The notes beneath the pieces were generated by a model. That model had not been told where the DNA came from. It made no database searches and was given only the letters and a program-made list of their open reading frames with translations. The position numbers and the translations under genes are program-made. DNA of 53,983 nucleotides from positions 1 to 53,983 of the forward strand of contig ONVI01000010.1 in the NCBI GenBank assembly GCA_900321275.1, written 5' to 3'. This document shows positions 46,715-53,923 of the stretch, in pieces; positions within the stretch are counted from its first letter, which is position 1, and the number at the start of each line of letters is the position of its first letter. The stretch comes from an uncultured Eubacteriales bacterium. GTDB taxonomy: Bacteria; Bacillota; Clostridia; Oscillospirales; Oscillospiraceae.

Positions 46715-49627
46715 TTGGTTTTATACCATTGCGCAACGATGTACCAGGTTCTGGAGGCGATCGTCCACCGGGAGAGAGTCCACGCGGGGGAGCACTGCGT
46801 CCTGCTGCTGGCGGATTTCTCGGCAAAGAAATATCAGGACTACAGGGAACTGGAGGCGTTTTTCGACGAAGTTCTGCTCTTTCCCTACCGGTCGATCTCC
46901 AATGACCCGGATACCATCCTGGAGGAGACGGAGAACGCGTACAGGAACACTGTGCCTTACGGGATCACGGAGTTTGAACATATCTATGTGGCTTCCGCTT
47001 TCTACTATTTTTCCCTGTATCTGATTGCAAACGGCGTTTCCTTCCACATGTTTGAAGACGGCGGAGGGATCCTCTCAAAACCGAAGGTCCTGTATGAGAT
47101 CATCAGGGACGTCACCCCCGTCATGGCGGATATTGCCCAGACCTACGGCCTTCTGGACGGGAGCAGCGAATACGTCCGGGACATTATCTGCAACTTCTCC
47201 GCGCAGAGCTTTATTTCCGACGATCCGAAATGGAAGCATTTTGATCCGGCGTCGGAGATCGCGCGTCTCCGCCCGGAGACGATCCGCGCCGTCATGCGCT
47301 TTTTCCGGCTGGAAACCATCCGCGATATTCCGGAAAACGCAGTGCTGGTCTTTACGCAGCAGTTCTCAAATCTGTATACCACGACGCTGGAGGAGCAGAT
47401 TGCCATTTATCAGGTCTGCGCCGACTTTTTCCTCCGGGGCCGGTCCCTGATCTTCAAGCCTCACCCGGACGATACCGTGGATTACGCGCGCTTCTTCCCG
47501 GAAGCGAGAACGATCCGCGGGAGGTTCCCCGCGGAACTGATGCCGGTCCTGCTGGACAGGGTCCCGGATACGTCCTTCACGGTCTCTTCCTCCTCTGTCC
47601 GGAATCTTCGAAGCATCTTCCGGAAGAACATCGTCTGCGGCTATGATTTTCCGAACACCTTCCGGGCGATCGAGCGGTATTATTTTGCCTTGAAGCTGCT
47701 TTCGGAGCTGGAAGAAGGGAATCCGCGCCCTGTCCATACCTTCGGTGCGGACGTCAGCCTTCTTGAAGCGCTCGCTGAGCACGCCCTGAAGGTCTCGCTC
47801 CCCTTTGTCCATGAGACCGTGCTGAAAAACGAAACAGCCGGGCGTCAGGTGTGGCTCATCGACGACTGCACATTTCAGAGCGATTACTTCCGGACGAAGG
47901 AGAAGGAGCTTTCGTTCCCCTACCGCAGAGTAAAAGTGAAGGGTGTTGAACCGCCGGAGCCGGACACCGCCTGCCTTTCAGCCGCCGAATCTCCGAAACA
48001 GCCGGAAAGTCAGGCAGACGCGCTTTCCGTGAGCGCCTTTCTGGACGCGTGCGGCGAGGGGGATCTCGTCATCTTTCTGGATTCCCGGGACGATCCCTGC
48101 TTTTATGATGAGAAAAACAAAGAGCGCTTTCAACGGATGATTCCGCTCAGGGTGAGACACAGAAGGCTCAGGGAAGAGAATGTTTTTTTCCCCGACCGGG
48201 ATCTCACCATCTACGTGTATACCGGAGACACCGGGATCAGAGAAAAGGCGATGCGGTTTCATGCCGGGATCGTTCTGAAAAATACGGGACTTGCCGCGGA
48301 AATACAGGCGCCGGAGCGGGCTTCCGGCGATGCCGCGGCCAGCAGGCAGAGCCCGGCGGGGGAATCCGCGCCGGAGACACGCATCGGCATGGAGGAGTAT
48401 CTTGACCTCGCGATGGATCTCAACGACATGAGCATGAAGGCATTTCTGCGGGATAAGATCAACATGTTCCGTCGTCCGGGCCTGCGGGAATTCATGCGAA
48501 GGCCGGCCCTGGTTCCCGCCGCTTCGTCCGATGAGCAGCTCCGACAGTTCCTGCGGACCTGGGGAAAGGCCGTGGGAAAAAGAAATACCTCTGCCGGAGA
48601 GGGCTTTCGGATCTATGCGGATAACGGGACAGACCCGGTCGGGCAGATCCGCTCTGACGGCGCTGACATTCTGGAACCCTATATCCGACAGCACAGTGCG
48701 TATCAGGCGATCTACCCGCACAGCCTCAACACGATCCGCATCCATACCGTGCGCAGCGGTGGGGACGTGAGGATCTTTCTGCCCCTCATGCTTTCGGTCG
48801 GAGGCGGCGGAGCAGTGACAGACATATCCGCTGCCACGACAAGGTACCGTGTCCTCCTCTCCGAGGACGGGAGCATCCTTCAGGCAATCCGGCAGGATCC
48901 CGGAGGCCCCTGGCAGGACGCGGACCGGCATCACGATACCGGCTATCTGTTCCGCCGCGGCAGAAAGCTGCCGGGTATTCCGGCGTGCGTGGAATGCTGC
49001 CGGAAAGCGGCGCTTTTCGTTCCGGAAATGCGGTACATCGGCTGGGACTTTGCCGTAACGGATCAGGGGCCGGTCATCGTGGAGGCCAACAACATCTCCG
49101 GCTCTGTTCATGCCCTCCAGCAGGCAAAGGAATGTGCCGACGGGGCCGGTATCAGAACGGAAGTGGAAGAACTGCTCGCCTTCGGGATGGAGAGTGTCCG
49201 GTACAATACGGAGACGGTCTTTGTTTCCGAGCCCCTCATCGGGGTCGAGGCTTCCCTGCCTGACAGCAGAGGGCTCTATCTGATCCTGCTGCAGTCGGCA
49301 CTGCACAGGCACGGCGTGGAGTTTTATGATCGGGCGTTCATCACGCCCCGGCGTTCTGTAAAAAAGCACTGCAGCATCCGGTATCTTGCGGATGAAAATC
49401 TCATTCTGCTCAAAACGGAGCAAAACACAGTACGGATTCCCCAGCCGGATGTAGGAAAGCTCGGGCTTCTGCCGTACGGTGAAGATCAGGATCGGCCCCG
49501 CGTTTCGGAAGAGGACTTTTTCGCTTTGGATCAGCTTGCCGCGCGGGAGGCGGCGCGAATCTACCGGGCGCTGGCGGATACCGGCAGCGGCCCGGAACAC
49601 TTGGAATGTCAGGAGGCCAGACAATGA
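46715..49627 (+). CDS. GT-B sialyltransferase-like protein fused to ATP-grasp
   Basis: 970 residues from a TTG start at 46715, with GGAGGAGGGA seven bases upstream. The first ~350 residues resemble bacterial GT-B sialyl- and polysialyltransferases (GT52/GT38 type): an acidic-acidic-Gly motif MFEDGGG (Glu114, Asp115, Gly116), FKPHPDD with His250-Pro251, and a serine run SSSS (291-294), in that order and spacing. Residues ~400-560 are unassigned. Residues ~600-850 are a sugar-transfer-associated ATP-grasp domain (ILEPYIRQHSAYQAIYPHSLN, NTIRIHTVR, YIGWDFAVTDQGPVIVEANN). It could transfer a CMP-linked acidic sugar and ligate an acid to an amine. The stop overlaps the next ATG. Confidence 0.72.
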   Translation: MVLYHCATMYQVLEAIVHRERVHAGEHCVLLLADFSAKKYQDYRELEAFFDEVLLFPYRSISNDPDTILEETENAYRNTVPYGITEFEHIYVASAFYYFSLYLIANGVSFHMFEDGGGILSKPKVLYEIIRDVTPVMADIAQTYGLLDGSSEYVRDIICNFSAQSFISDDPKWKHFDPASEIARLRPETIRAVMRFFRLETIRDIPENAVLVFTQQFSNLYTTTLEEQIAIYQVCADFFLRGRSLIFKPHPDDTVDYARFFPEARTIRGRFPAELMPVLLDRVPDTSFTVSSSSVRNLRSIFRKNIVCGYDFPNTFRAIERYYFALKLLSELEEGNPRPVHTFGADVSLLEALAEHALKVSLPFVHETVLKNETAGRQVWLIDDCTFQSDYFRTKEKELSFPYRRVKVKGVEPPEPDTACLSAAESPKQPESQADALSVSAFLDACGEGDLVIFLDSRDDPCFYDEKNKERFQRMIPLRVRHRRLREENVFFPDRDLTIYVYTGDTGIREKAMRFHAGIVLKNTGLAAEIQAPERASGDAAASRQSPAGESAPETRIGMEEYLDLAMDLNDMSMKAFLRDKINMFRRPGLREFMRRPALVPAASSDEQLRQFLRTWGKAVGKRNTSAGEGFRIYADNGTDPVGQIRSDGADILEPYIRQHSAYQAIYPHSLNTIRIHTVRSGGDVRIFLPLMLSVGGGGAVTDISAATTRYRVLLSEDGSILQAIRQDPGGPWQDADRHHDTGYLFRRGRKLPGIPACVECCRKAALFVPEMRYIGWDFAVTDQGPVIVEANNISGSVHALQQAKECADGAGIRTEVEELLAFGMESVRYNTETVFVSEPLIGVEASLPDSRGLYLILLQSALHRHGVEFYDRAFITPRRSVKKHCSIRYLADENLILLKTEQNTVRIPQPDVGKLGLLPYGEDQDRPRVSEEDFFALDQLAAREAARIYRALADTGSGPEHLECQEARQ

Positions 49628-50286
49628 GGACAGCATGTTTCATCCCGATCAAAGCGAATTCGGAGCGCGTAAAAGGAAAGAATCTCCGCGCGCTCAACGG
49701 AAAGCCGCTGTACCGGTATCTCTGTGAGCATGTCCGGGAGGCCGAGGTGTTCGATAATGTGTACATCGATACCAACAGCCCCGAGGTTGCAGACTATGCC
49801 CGAACGATGGGGTTTGAAGTGATCGACCGCCTGCCGGAACTCGCATTGAATACGGCGAACGGGAATGATCTTCTGGTGCACCACTTCGAATTGCATCCGG
49901 AATATGATTATTACTTTCAGCTTTTTGCAACGGCGCCTTATATGAGACCGGAAACGATTCGCGCCTGTTGGGAGAAACTTACCTGCTCCGCGGAGTATGA
50001 TTCCTGTTTTACGGCGACGGAGAATCACAGCTTTTACTGGCTTGCCGGAAATCCGGTGAACTATCGCCCCGAGATCCTTCCGCGCAGCCAGGATATGCTT
50101 CCGATGATCGAAGAAACGACAGGCCTTTACGGGATCTCAGGGGAAGCGCTCAGAAAATACCGCTGCAGGATCGGCCGCAAGCCTTATATCCATATCGTGA
50201 GCCGCTTCGAAGCTGTCGATATCAATACCGAAGAGGATTGGAAGCTTGCCGAATATGTGGGCAGGGCGATTCTCGAACTGGAGTGA
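49624..50286 (+). CDS. CMP-sialic acid synthetase-like cytidylyltransferase
   Basis: 220 residues of the NeuA/PseF/KdsB-type CTP:sugar-acid cytidylyltransferase family. The CTP-binding start reads CFIPIKANSERVKGKNLRAL (the usual IPARGGSKxIPxKNI with variation), followed by GKPLYRYLCEHV, YFQLFATAPYMRPETI and the acidic AVDINTEEDW near the end that binds metal. It makes a CMP-sugar for the preceding glycosyltransferase; the exact sugar (sialic, pseudaminic, legionaminic or another) is not visible. No synthase (NeuB) is in the window, so the acid is made elsewhere or taken up. ATG at 49624 with AGGAGG, overlapping the previous gene's stop. Confidence 0.82.
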   Translation: MRTACFIPIKANSERVKGKNLRALNGKPLYRYLCEHVREAEVFDNVYIDTNSPEVADYARTMGFEVIDRLPELALNTANGNDLLVHHFELHPEYDYYFQLFATAPYMRPETIRACWEKLTCSAEYDSCFTATENHSFYWLAGNPVNYRPEILPRSQDMLPMIEETTGLYGISGEALRKYRCRIGRKPYIHIVSRFEAVDINTEEDWKLAEYVGRAILELE

Positions 50287-50357
50287 TTCCGACTCAGCGA
50301 AGTTCTGCCGCAGGGCTCCGTCCCTGCCGCGCAGCGGAAAAAGAAAGGAACAATACA

Positions 50358-51884
50358 ATGATAGACTGGATGGAAAAAGGCTCCCGTGTTCAGGAGACGG
50401 TGGAAATTGTGAATGAAAAAGCGCGCCCTGCGGAAAAGCAGTACGGGACAGCTCCGCTGCTGTCCGTCATTCTGCCCGCCTACAACTGTGAAAGCTACCT
50501 GACCCAGACGTTGGAGAGCGTTCTGTCGCAGCTTACGGACGACTGCGAGCTGATCGTTGTGGATGACGGTTCATCGGACGCTACCTCGGAGATCCTGAAA
50601 CAGTATGAAGGCGTTAAGGAAAACCTTCAGATCGCGTACCGGGATCACGCCGGGGTCTCGGGGGCAAGAAATCACGGGCTGGACATGGCCCGCGGAGAGT
50701 ATGTTGCCTTTCTGGACTGCGACGACTGTTTGGAGCAGGGCTTCCTGCAGAAGAGCCTGCCGCTGCTGGAAAAGCAGGCGGGTCTCTATATCCTGGGCAT
50801 TGAGCGTATCCATCTGGAAGGAAACAGCGAATTTTGGACCGTTGCGGACAGATGCTATGACAGTGTCTCCGATTTTGCGGATGCGTATATCCGCACCCGG
50901 CAGCTTCTGATCTACTCCAACTGCAACAAATTCTACCGCCGAAGCTTCATTGAGCAGGCGCATCTCCGTTTCGAGGAGGGCGTTGATTTCGGAGAGGACC
51001 GTCTGTTCAACTATGGCTATCTGCGCCTGCTGGAAGGACAGGATCTCCATCCTGCGGTGATCACAAGCTCTCTGGTGATGCTCCGTTATATTCAGCGAAG
51101 CCGCATGTCGCAGTCGTCGAAAAGCGTCCCGCATTATTTCCGCCGGGTCATGCGGCTGCATGAGGAAAAAATACGCTGCTTTTTCGATCTGTCGAAGGGT
51201 ACGTCGCAGGAGGAGCGGCTGGATTTCCAGGCCTACGATCTTTTCTGCGAAACAGGAAAAGCCATTGACCGCTTTGCCATGCACCCCGGAGAGCTGGATG
51301 AAAACCTGCCGGAGATCAATCAGATGGTCTTCGGGGGACCCTATGACCGGGACACTCCGGTTGACGTTCTGGTGATTCTGGGAAGCCGCAATTGTGCCTA
51401 CAAGGCGGATGAGGCCGTTGAAATCGGAAAAAAGAACCCGGGCATGAAGTATATCGTCAGCGGCGCGAATCCGGTTCAGGACAAAAGCTGCTCGGAAGCC
51501 GAGTTTCTCTACGACCGTCTGAGAAAACAGGGCGTGGCGGCGTCGGATATTTATCTTGAGAACAGGGCCCGCTTTACCAGGCAGAACCTGGAGTTTGCGG
51601 TTCTGCTCCTCCGGGGGCTTCAGGCGGGCGGAAAGCTGCCGGGCCGGGAGGGGAGAAAGCTTCGGGTCGGTTTTCTGACCGGAGGGTTTCACATTCCGCG
51701 GGCAAGACTCATTCTGGAAGAGATCCTGACCGAAGATGACTGGGAAGTCGCGTGGTTCCCTGCCTATGGCCCCCATACCCGTCCGGAATCCTGGTTTGAG
51801 GATCCGACGGGCAGGGATGTTGTCCTGGCTGAACTGCGAAAGACTGCCCTTCTAAAAACAGATAAAAAGAGTCTGCAGGTTTGA
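50358..51884 (+). CDS. GT2 glycosyltransferase fused to a YdcF-like (DUF218) domain
   Basis: 508 residues. Residues ~34-270 are a GT-A family 2 transferase: LLSVILPAYNCESYLTQTLE, ELIVVDDGSSDATSEILKQ, GVSGARNHGLDMARGEY and the metal site FLDCDD (118-123). Residues ~335-500 are a DUF218/YdcF-like domain: VDVLVILGSRNCAYKADEAVE, KYIVSGANPVQDKSCSEAEF, IYLENRARFTRQNLEFAV. YdcF domains are linked to envelope sugar metabolism, and this fusion is not one I have seen described. It is the last gene of the operon; a 16-bp-stem terminator overlaps its stop. ATG at 50358 after AAAGGAA; the gap to the previous gene is 71 bases. Confidence 0.82.
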   Translation: MIDWMEKGSRVQETVEIVNEKARPAEKQYGTAPLLSVILPAYNCESYLTQTLESVLSQLTDDCELIVVDDGSSDATSEILKQYEGVKENLQIAYRDHAGVSGARNHGLDMARGEYVAFLDCDDCLEQGFLQKSLPLLEKQAGLYILGIERIHLEGNSEFWTVADRCYDSVSDFADAYIRTRQLLIYSNCNKFYRRSFIEQAHLRFEEGVDFGEDRLFNYGYLRLLEGQDLHPAVITSSLVMLRYIQRSRMSQSSKSVPHYFRRVMRLHEEKIRCFFDLSKGTSQEERLDFQAYDLFCETGKAIDRFAMHPGELDENLPEINQMVFGGPYDRDTPVDVLVILGSRNCAYKADEAVEIGKKNPGMKYIVSGANPVQDKSCSEAEFLYDRLRKQGVAASDIYLENRARFTRQNLEFAVLLLRGLQAGGKLPGREGRKLRVGFLTGGFHIPRARLILEEILTEDDWEVAWFPAYGPHTRPESWFEDPTGRDVVLAELRKTALLKTDKKSLQV

Positions 51885-51910
51885 TTGAATGAACCTGCAG
51901 ACTCTTTTCT
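51866..51910 (+). terminator. Terminator of the glycan operon
   Basis: 16-bp stem (51866-51881 with 51892-51907: AAAGAGTCTGCAGGTT / AACCTGCAGACTCTTT), loop of 10 bases, T-rich tail. It contains the stop codon of the last gene. Confidence 0.85.
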
Positions 51911-51980
51911 CTCTGCGATCGCAGAATTATTAATACTATTCTGGGTATCGGGTTTATTCAGCAAACAACCAACATGCACA

Positions 51981-52046
51981 CCGTAGGGGCCGTTCACGAA
52001 CGGCCCGGCAGTACACGATCGTTTTTTCGGATTCGCCCCCCTACGG
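51981..52046. repeat. GTAGGGG-type interspersed repeat, copy D
   Basis: 66 bp bounded by CCGTAGGGG and CCCCCTACGG, with GCCGTTCACGAACGGC in the left half. Shorter and more diverged than copies A-C. Confidence 0.6.
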
Positions 52047-52086
52047 TCATACAGAGAAGCTTGCTGTGTCAAGCCGATACCCATAA

Positions 52087-52245
52087 ATACTATTACCGAT
52101 AAGGCGGTTTGAAAGATTTCCGAGGCGGATTTGCGTCAGGCAAGGCAGCGGACGCAGAGCATACTTTGTGTATGGTCAAGTCCGATCACGAAACCCGGCA
52201 CAAATCCGGTCGGAAAGATTCAAACTGTTCTATCGGATAACAGTA
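52087..52245. mobile_element. MITE-2: 158-bp imperfect inverted repeat
   Basis: Left arm (52087-52133) and reversed right arm (52200-52245) share ATACT-TTA-CCGATA, CAGTTTGAA / CGGTTTGAAAGA, TTTCCGA and CGGATTTG, about three in four bases. The centre ATACTTTGTGTAT (52161-52173) is the same as in MITE-1. It abuts a MITE-1 remnant. Confidence 0.65.
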
Positions 52246-52283
52246 TAAGGAAGCGCTGCGTGGATTTATTCAGCGTTTCCTTA
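52246..52283 (-). mobile_element. MITE-1 remnant, ends only
   Basis: 38 bp: TAAGGAAGCGCTG joined to GATTTATTCAGCGTTTCCTTA, i.e. both MITE-1 ends without the middle. The right end includes the TAA stop of the secreted-protein gene to its right. Confidence 0.75.
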
Positions 52284-53120
52284 AATCTCCGGAAGCAGCA
52301 CTGCAAAATCTTCGTAGCTGCCGACACCCGGTTCGGGTTCCCCGCACCATACGCAGAAGCCGTCAACATAGAGGTGCCCCTGAAGCGGGATCATCTGCCG
52401 CGGCGTCAGAATCTCGCCGCAGACAGAGCAATGGCTCCCCGCTGTCAGGCCGGAATGCTGGCAGGTGGCTTCAACCGCCGGATCCGCAACCGGCACATGG
52501 ATGTGAGGCGTCGGTGTCGGTGAGGGTGCCGCCGCGGGAACGGTCGGCACGGCGGGAACGACCGCTGCCGCAGGAGCAGCCGTCCCGGCAGGCCTTATAT
52601 CGGGCTTCGGCGTTGCGGGCGGCGAGGAGAGCGTTTCCTCTATAAGCACTTCCTGTGTCTGGGCAGGCATGCCCGACGGGGTGGGCCGCAGGGCTGCGGC
52701 GGCAGGCCCCGGCGTTTCACCCGCCTTTGATTCCTCGATAAACTCATACGAATCCGTATAGGTCTGCGACGAGGAAAAGCTCTGGCTTGCCGCGGGTTTT
52801 TGTGTTGCTGCGGGTTTCTGTGTCGCTGCAGGCTCAGCGCCCGGCTTCTGCGACTGCGCAGGTGCGGCTGTCGCAGGCGGCTTTTCACTCGGTGAAGGGG
52901 AATCGGGCTTCCCGCTCGGCATGGGTGACGCGGAGGACACGGCTTTTTCATCCGGTACGGGGGATACAGCCGCGGTCGGCTCCGTGCCGGGTGTGGGCGA
53001 CGCGGAGGCGCCGGGCTCCGGCGTCGCGCTCGTTTCCGAAGCGGGCTTGTTTTTTATCCAGGCAGCCAGTGCCAGCGCGAGCAGAATAATCAGGAGCAGC
53101 GCAATCAAACGCTTTTTCAT
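52281..53120 (-). CDS. Secreted low-complexity protein with C-terminal zinc-ribbon-like motif
   Basis: 279 residues. An N-terminal signal or anchor (KKRLIALLLIILLALALAAWI), then ~180 residues rich in Pro, Ala, Ser, Thr and Lys (TQKPAATQKPAASQ), as in wall-spanning stalks. The last ~65 residues contain three Cys-x2-Cys or Cys/His pairs (ATCQHSG, SHCSVCG, GHLYVDGFCVWCGEPEP), a small metal-binding or disulfide module found in Clostridial surface proteins. The function is unknown. The stop codon is formed by the end of a MITE-1 remnant. The ATG follows GGAGG. Confidence 0.7.
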   Translation of the reverse strand: MKKRLIALLLIILLALALAAWIKNKPASETSATPEPGASASPTPGTEPTAAVSPVPDEKAVSSASPMPSGKPDSPSPSEKPPATAAPAQSQKPGAEPAATQKPAATQKPAASQSFSSSQTYTDSYEFIEESKAGETPGPAAAALRPTPSGMPAQTQEVLIEETLSSPPATPKPDIRPAGTAAPAAAVVPAVPTVPAAAPSPTPTPHIHVPVADPAVEATCQHSGLTAGSHCSVCGEILTPRQMIPLQGHLYVDGFCVWCGEPEPGVGSYEDFAVLLPEI

Positions 53121-53123
53121 GGT

Positions 53124-53219
53124 TCAGTCCTCCGAAAGGTCCGCGTCCCGGCGCTTTTGGGGCACGGCCGGTACGGGAGCATCCTCCTTGCCCAGCTCGG
53201 CAAGGACGATCTTTTTTTC
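53124..53219 (-). pseudogene. C-terminal gene remnant cut by MITE-1
   Basis: From the MITE-1 boundary the minus strand reads EKKIVLAELGKEDAPVPA, then VPQKRRDADLSED and TGA, ending three bases before the next ATG, with the GGAGG for that gene inside it. The composition looks protein-like, and the position suggests a once-coupled upstream gene whose 5' part is lost or replaced by the element. A chance frame cannot be excluded. Confidence 0.4.
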
Positions 53220-53383
53220 AGGAAACGTTGAATAAACTCCCGCGCACATCCTGACGGCGGATTTTTCGCCTGGCTTTGCCTGAAAAGCTCGAAATACACA
53301 AAGCATCCCATCACTTTTCAGGCTTCGTCAGGCAAACAATCCACTTGCCAGTCTGCACACGTCGATTTTATCATCGTCTTTAA
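53220..53383 (+). mobile_element. MITE-1 element, full-length copy
   Basis: 164 bp from AGGAAACGTTGAATAAAC to GTCGATTTTATCATCGTC, more diverged at its ends than other copies. The centre GAAATACACAAAGCATCCC matches the family. Confidence 0.8.
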
Positions 53384-53530
53384 GCTATATTTTCTCTTGC
53401 TTTCCATTTCCACGCATTCGGCCCGGACGCGCCGCGTGACCTCATCTGACCGGTATTCGCGGTCAAATGGGCTGTATCGCTCTTGTGCGGCAGCAGAGGC
53501 AGCACCGCCTTACATTGTGATGCGCTGGTT

Positions 53531-53923
53531 CTATACCTCCGGAAGCAGCAAATCACTCTCCGATACAAACCAAAGGCCCTTTTCCTTTGCGAAGCGCTGC
53601 GCCTCACTGTTGGATTCACCGATTATCTTGAGCATCTTGCTGCAGCCATCGAAAGCGCTGTCCTCGATAGATGTAACAGAATCCGGTATACGGATCGACC
53701 GGAGCTCTTTGCAGTCGGCAAAGGCTCTCTTTCCGATCGAAACGACCTGATCCTGCAGATAGATGCTGTCAGCGGATACCCCGGCAAAGGCCTCCTCTTC
53801 GATTTCGGTCAGCGCCGCAGGAAGACGCAGCTCCGTTTTCTCTGCCGAGAGGGCATGCGCAGGCGGCTGAAGGATCGGCAGCAGGCACAAAATCACAAAC
53901 CACAAAAAACTCAATTTTTTCAT
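53531..53923 (-). CDS. Secreted BspA-type leucine-rich repeat protein
   Basis: 130 residues: a signal peptide (MKKLSFLWFVILCLLPILQPPAHA), then two to three BspA-type LRR_5 repeats (LPAALTEIEEEAFAGVSADSI, VVSIGKRAFADCKELRSI, IPDSVTSIEDSAFDGCSKM) and a C-terminal IGESNSEAQRFAKEKGL segment typical of the last repeat. These proteins are surface or secreted factors in gut bacteria; this one is short. It ends in LLLPEV, like the LLPEI of the secreted protein downstream, and the DNA around both ends shares CTCCGGAAGCAGCA. Its start is probably the ATG at 53923 with GAGGA upstream. Confidence 0.8.
   Translation of the reverse strand: MKKLSFLWFVILCLLPILQPPAHALSAEKTELRLPAALTEIEEEAFAGVSADSIYLQDQVVSIGKRAFADCKELRSIRIPDSVTSIEDSAFDGCSKMLKIIGESNSEAQRFAKEKGLWFVSESDLLLPEV

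Larger units (their letters stand above)
51885..52280. other. Intergenic region made almost wholly of repeats
   Basis: 396 bases between convergent genes: the glycan-operon terminator, a GTAGGGG-type repeat (51981-52046), a 158-bp inverted repeat (52087-52245) and a deleted MITE-1 (52246-52283). No gene. Confidence 0.7.
53121..53530. other. Intergenic region with gene remnant and MITE-1
   Basis: 410 bases: a 31-codon coding remnant (53124-53219), a full MITE-1 (53220-53383) and 147 bases with nothing recognisable. Confidence 0.55.

Noticed and set aside
7996-53383. CRISPR array
   Set aside because: The repeats are dispersed over tens of kilobases, palindromic and ~165 bp long. No regular spacer arrangement and no cas genes exist.
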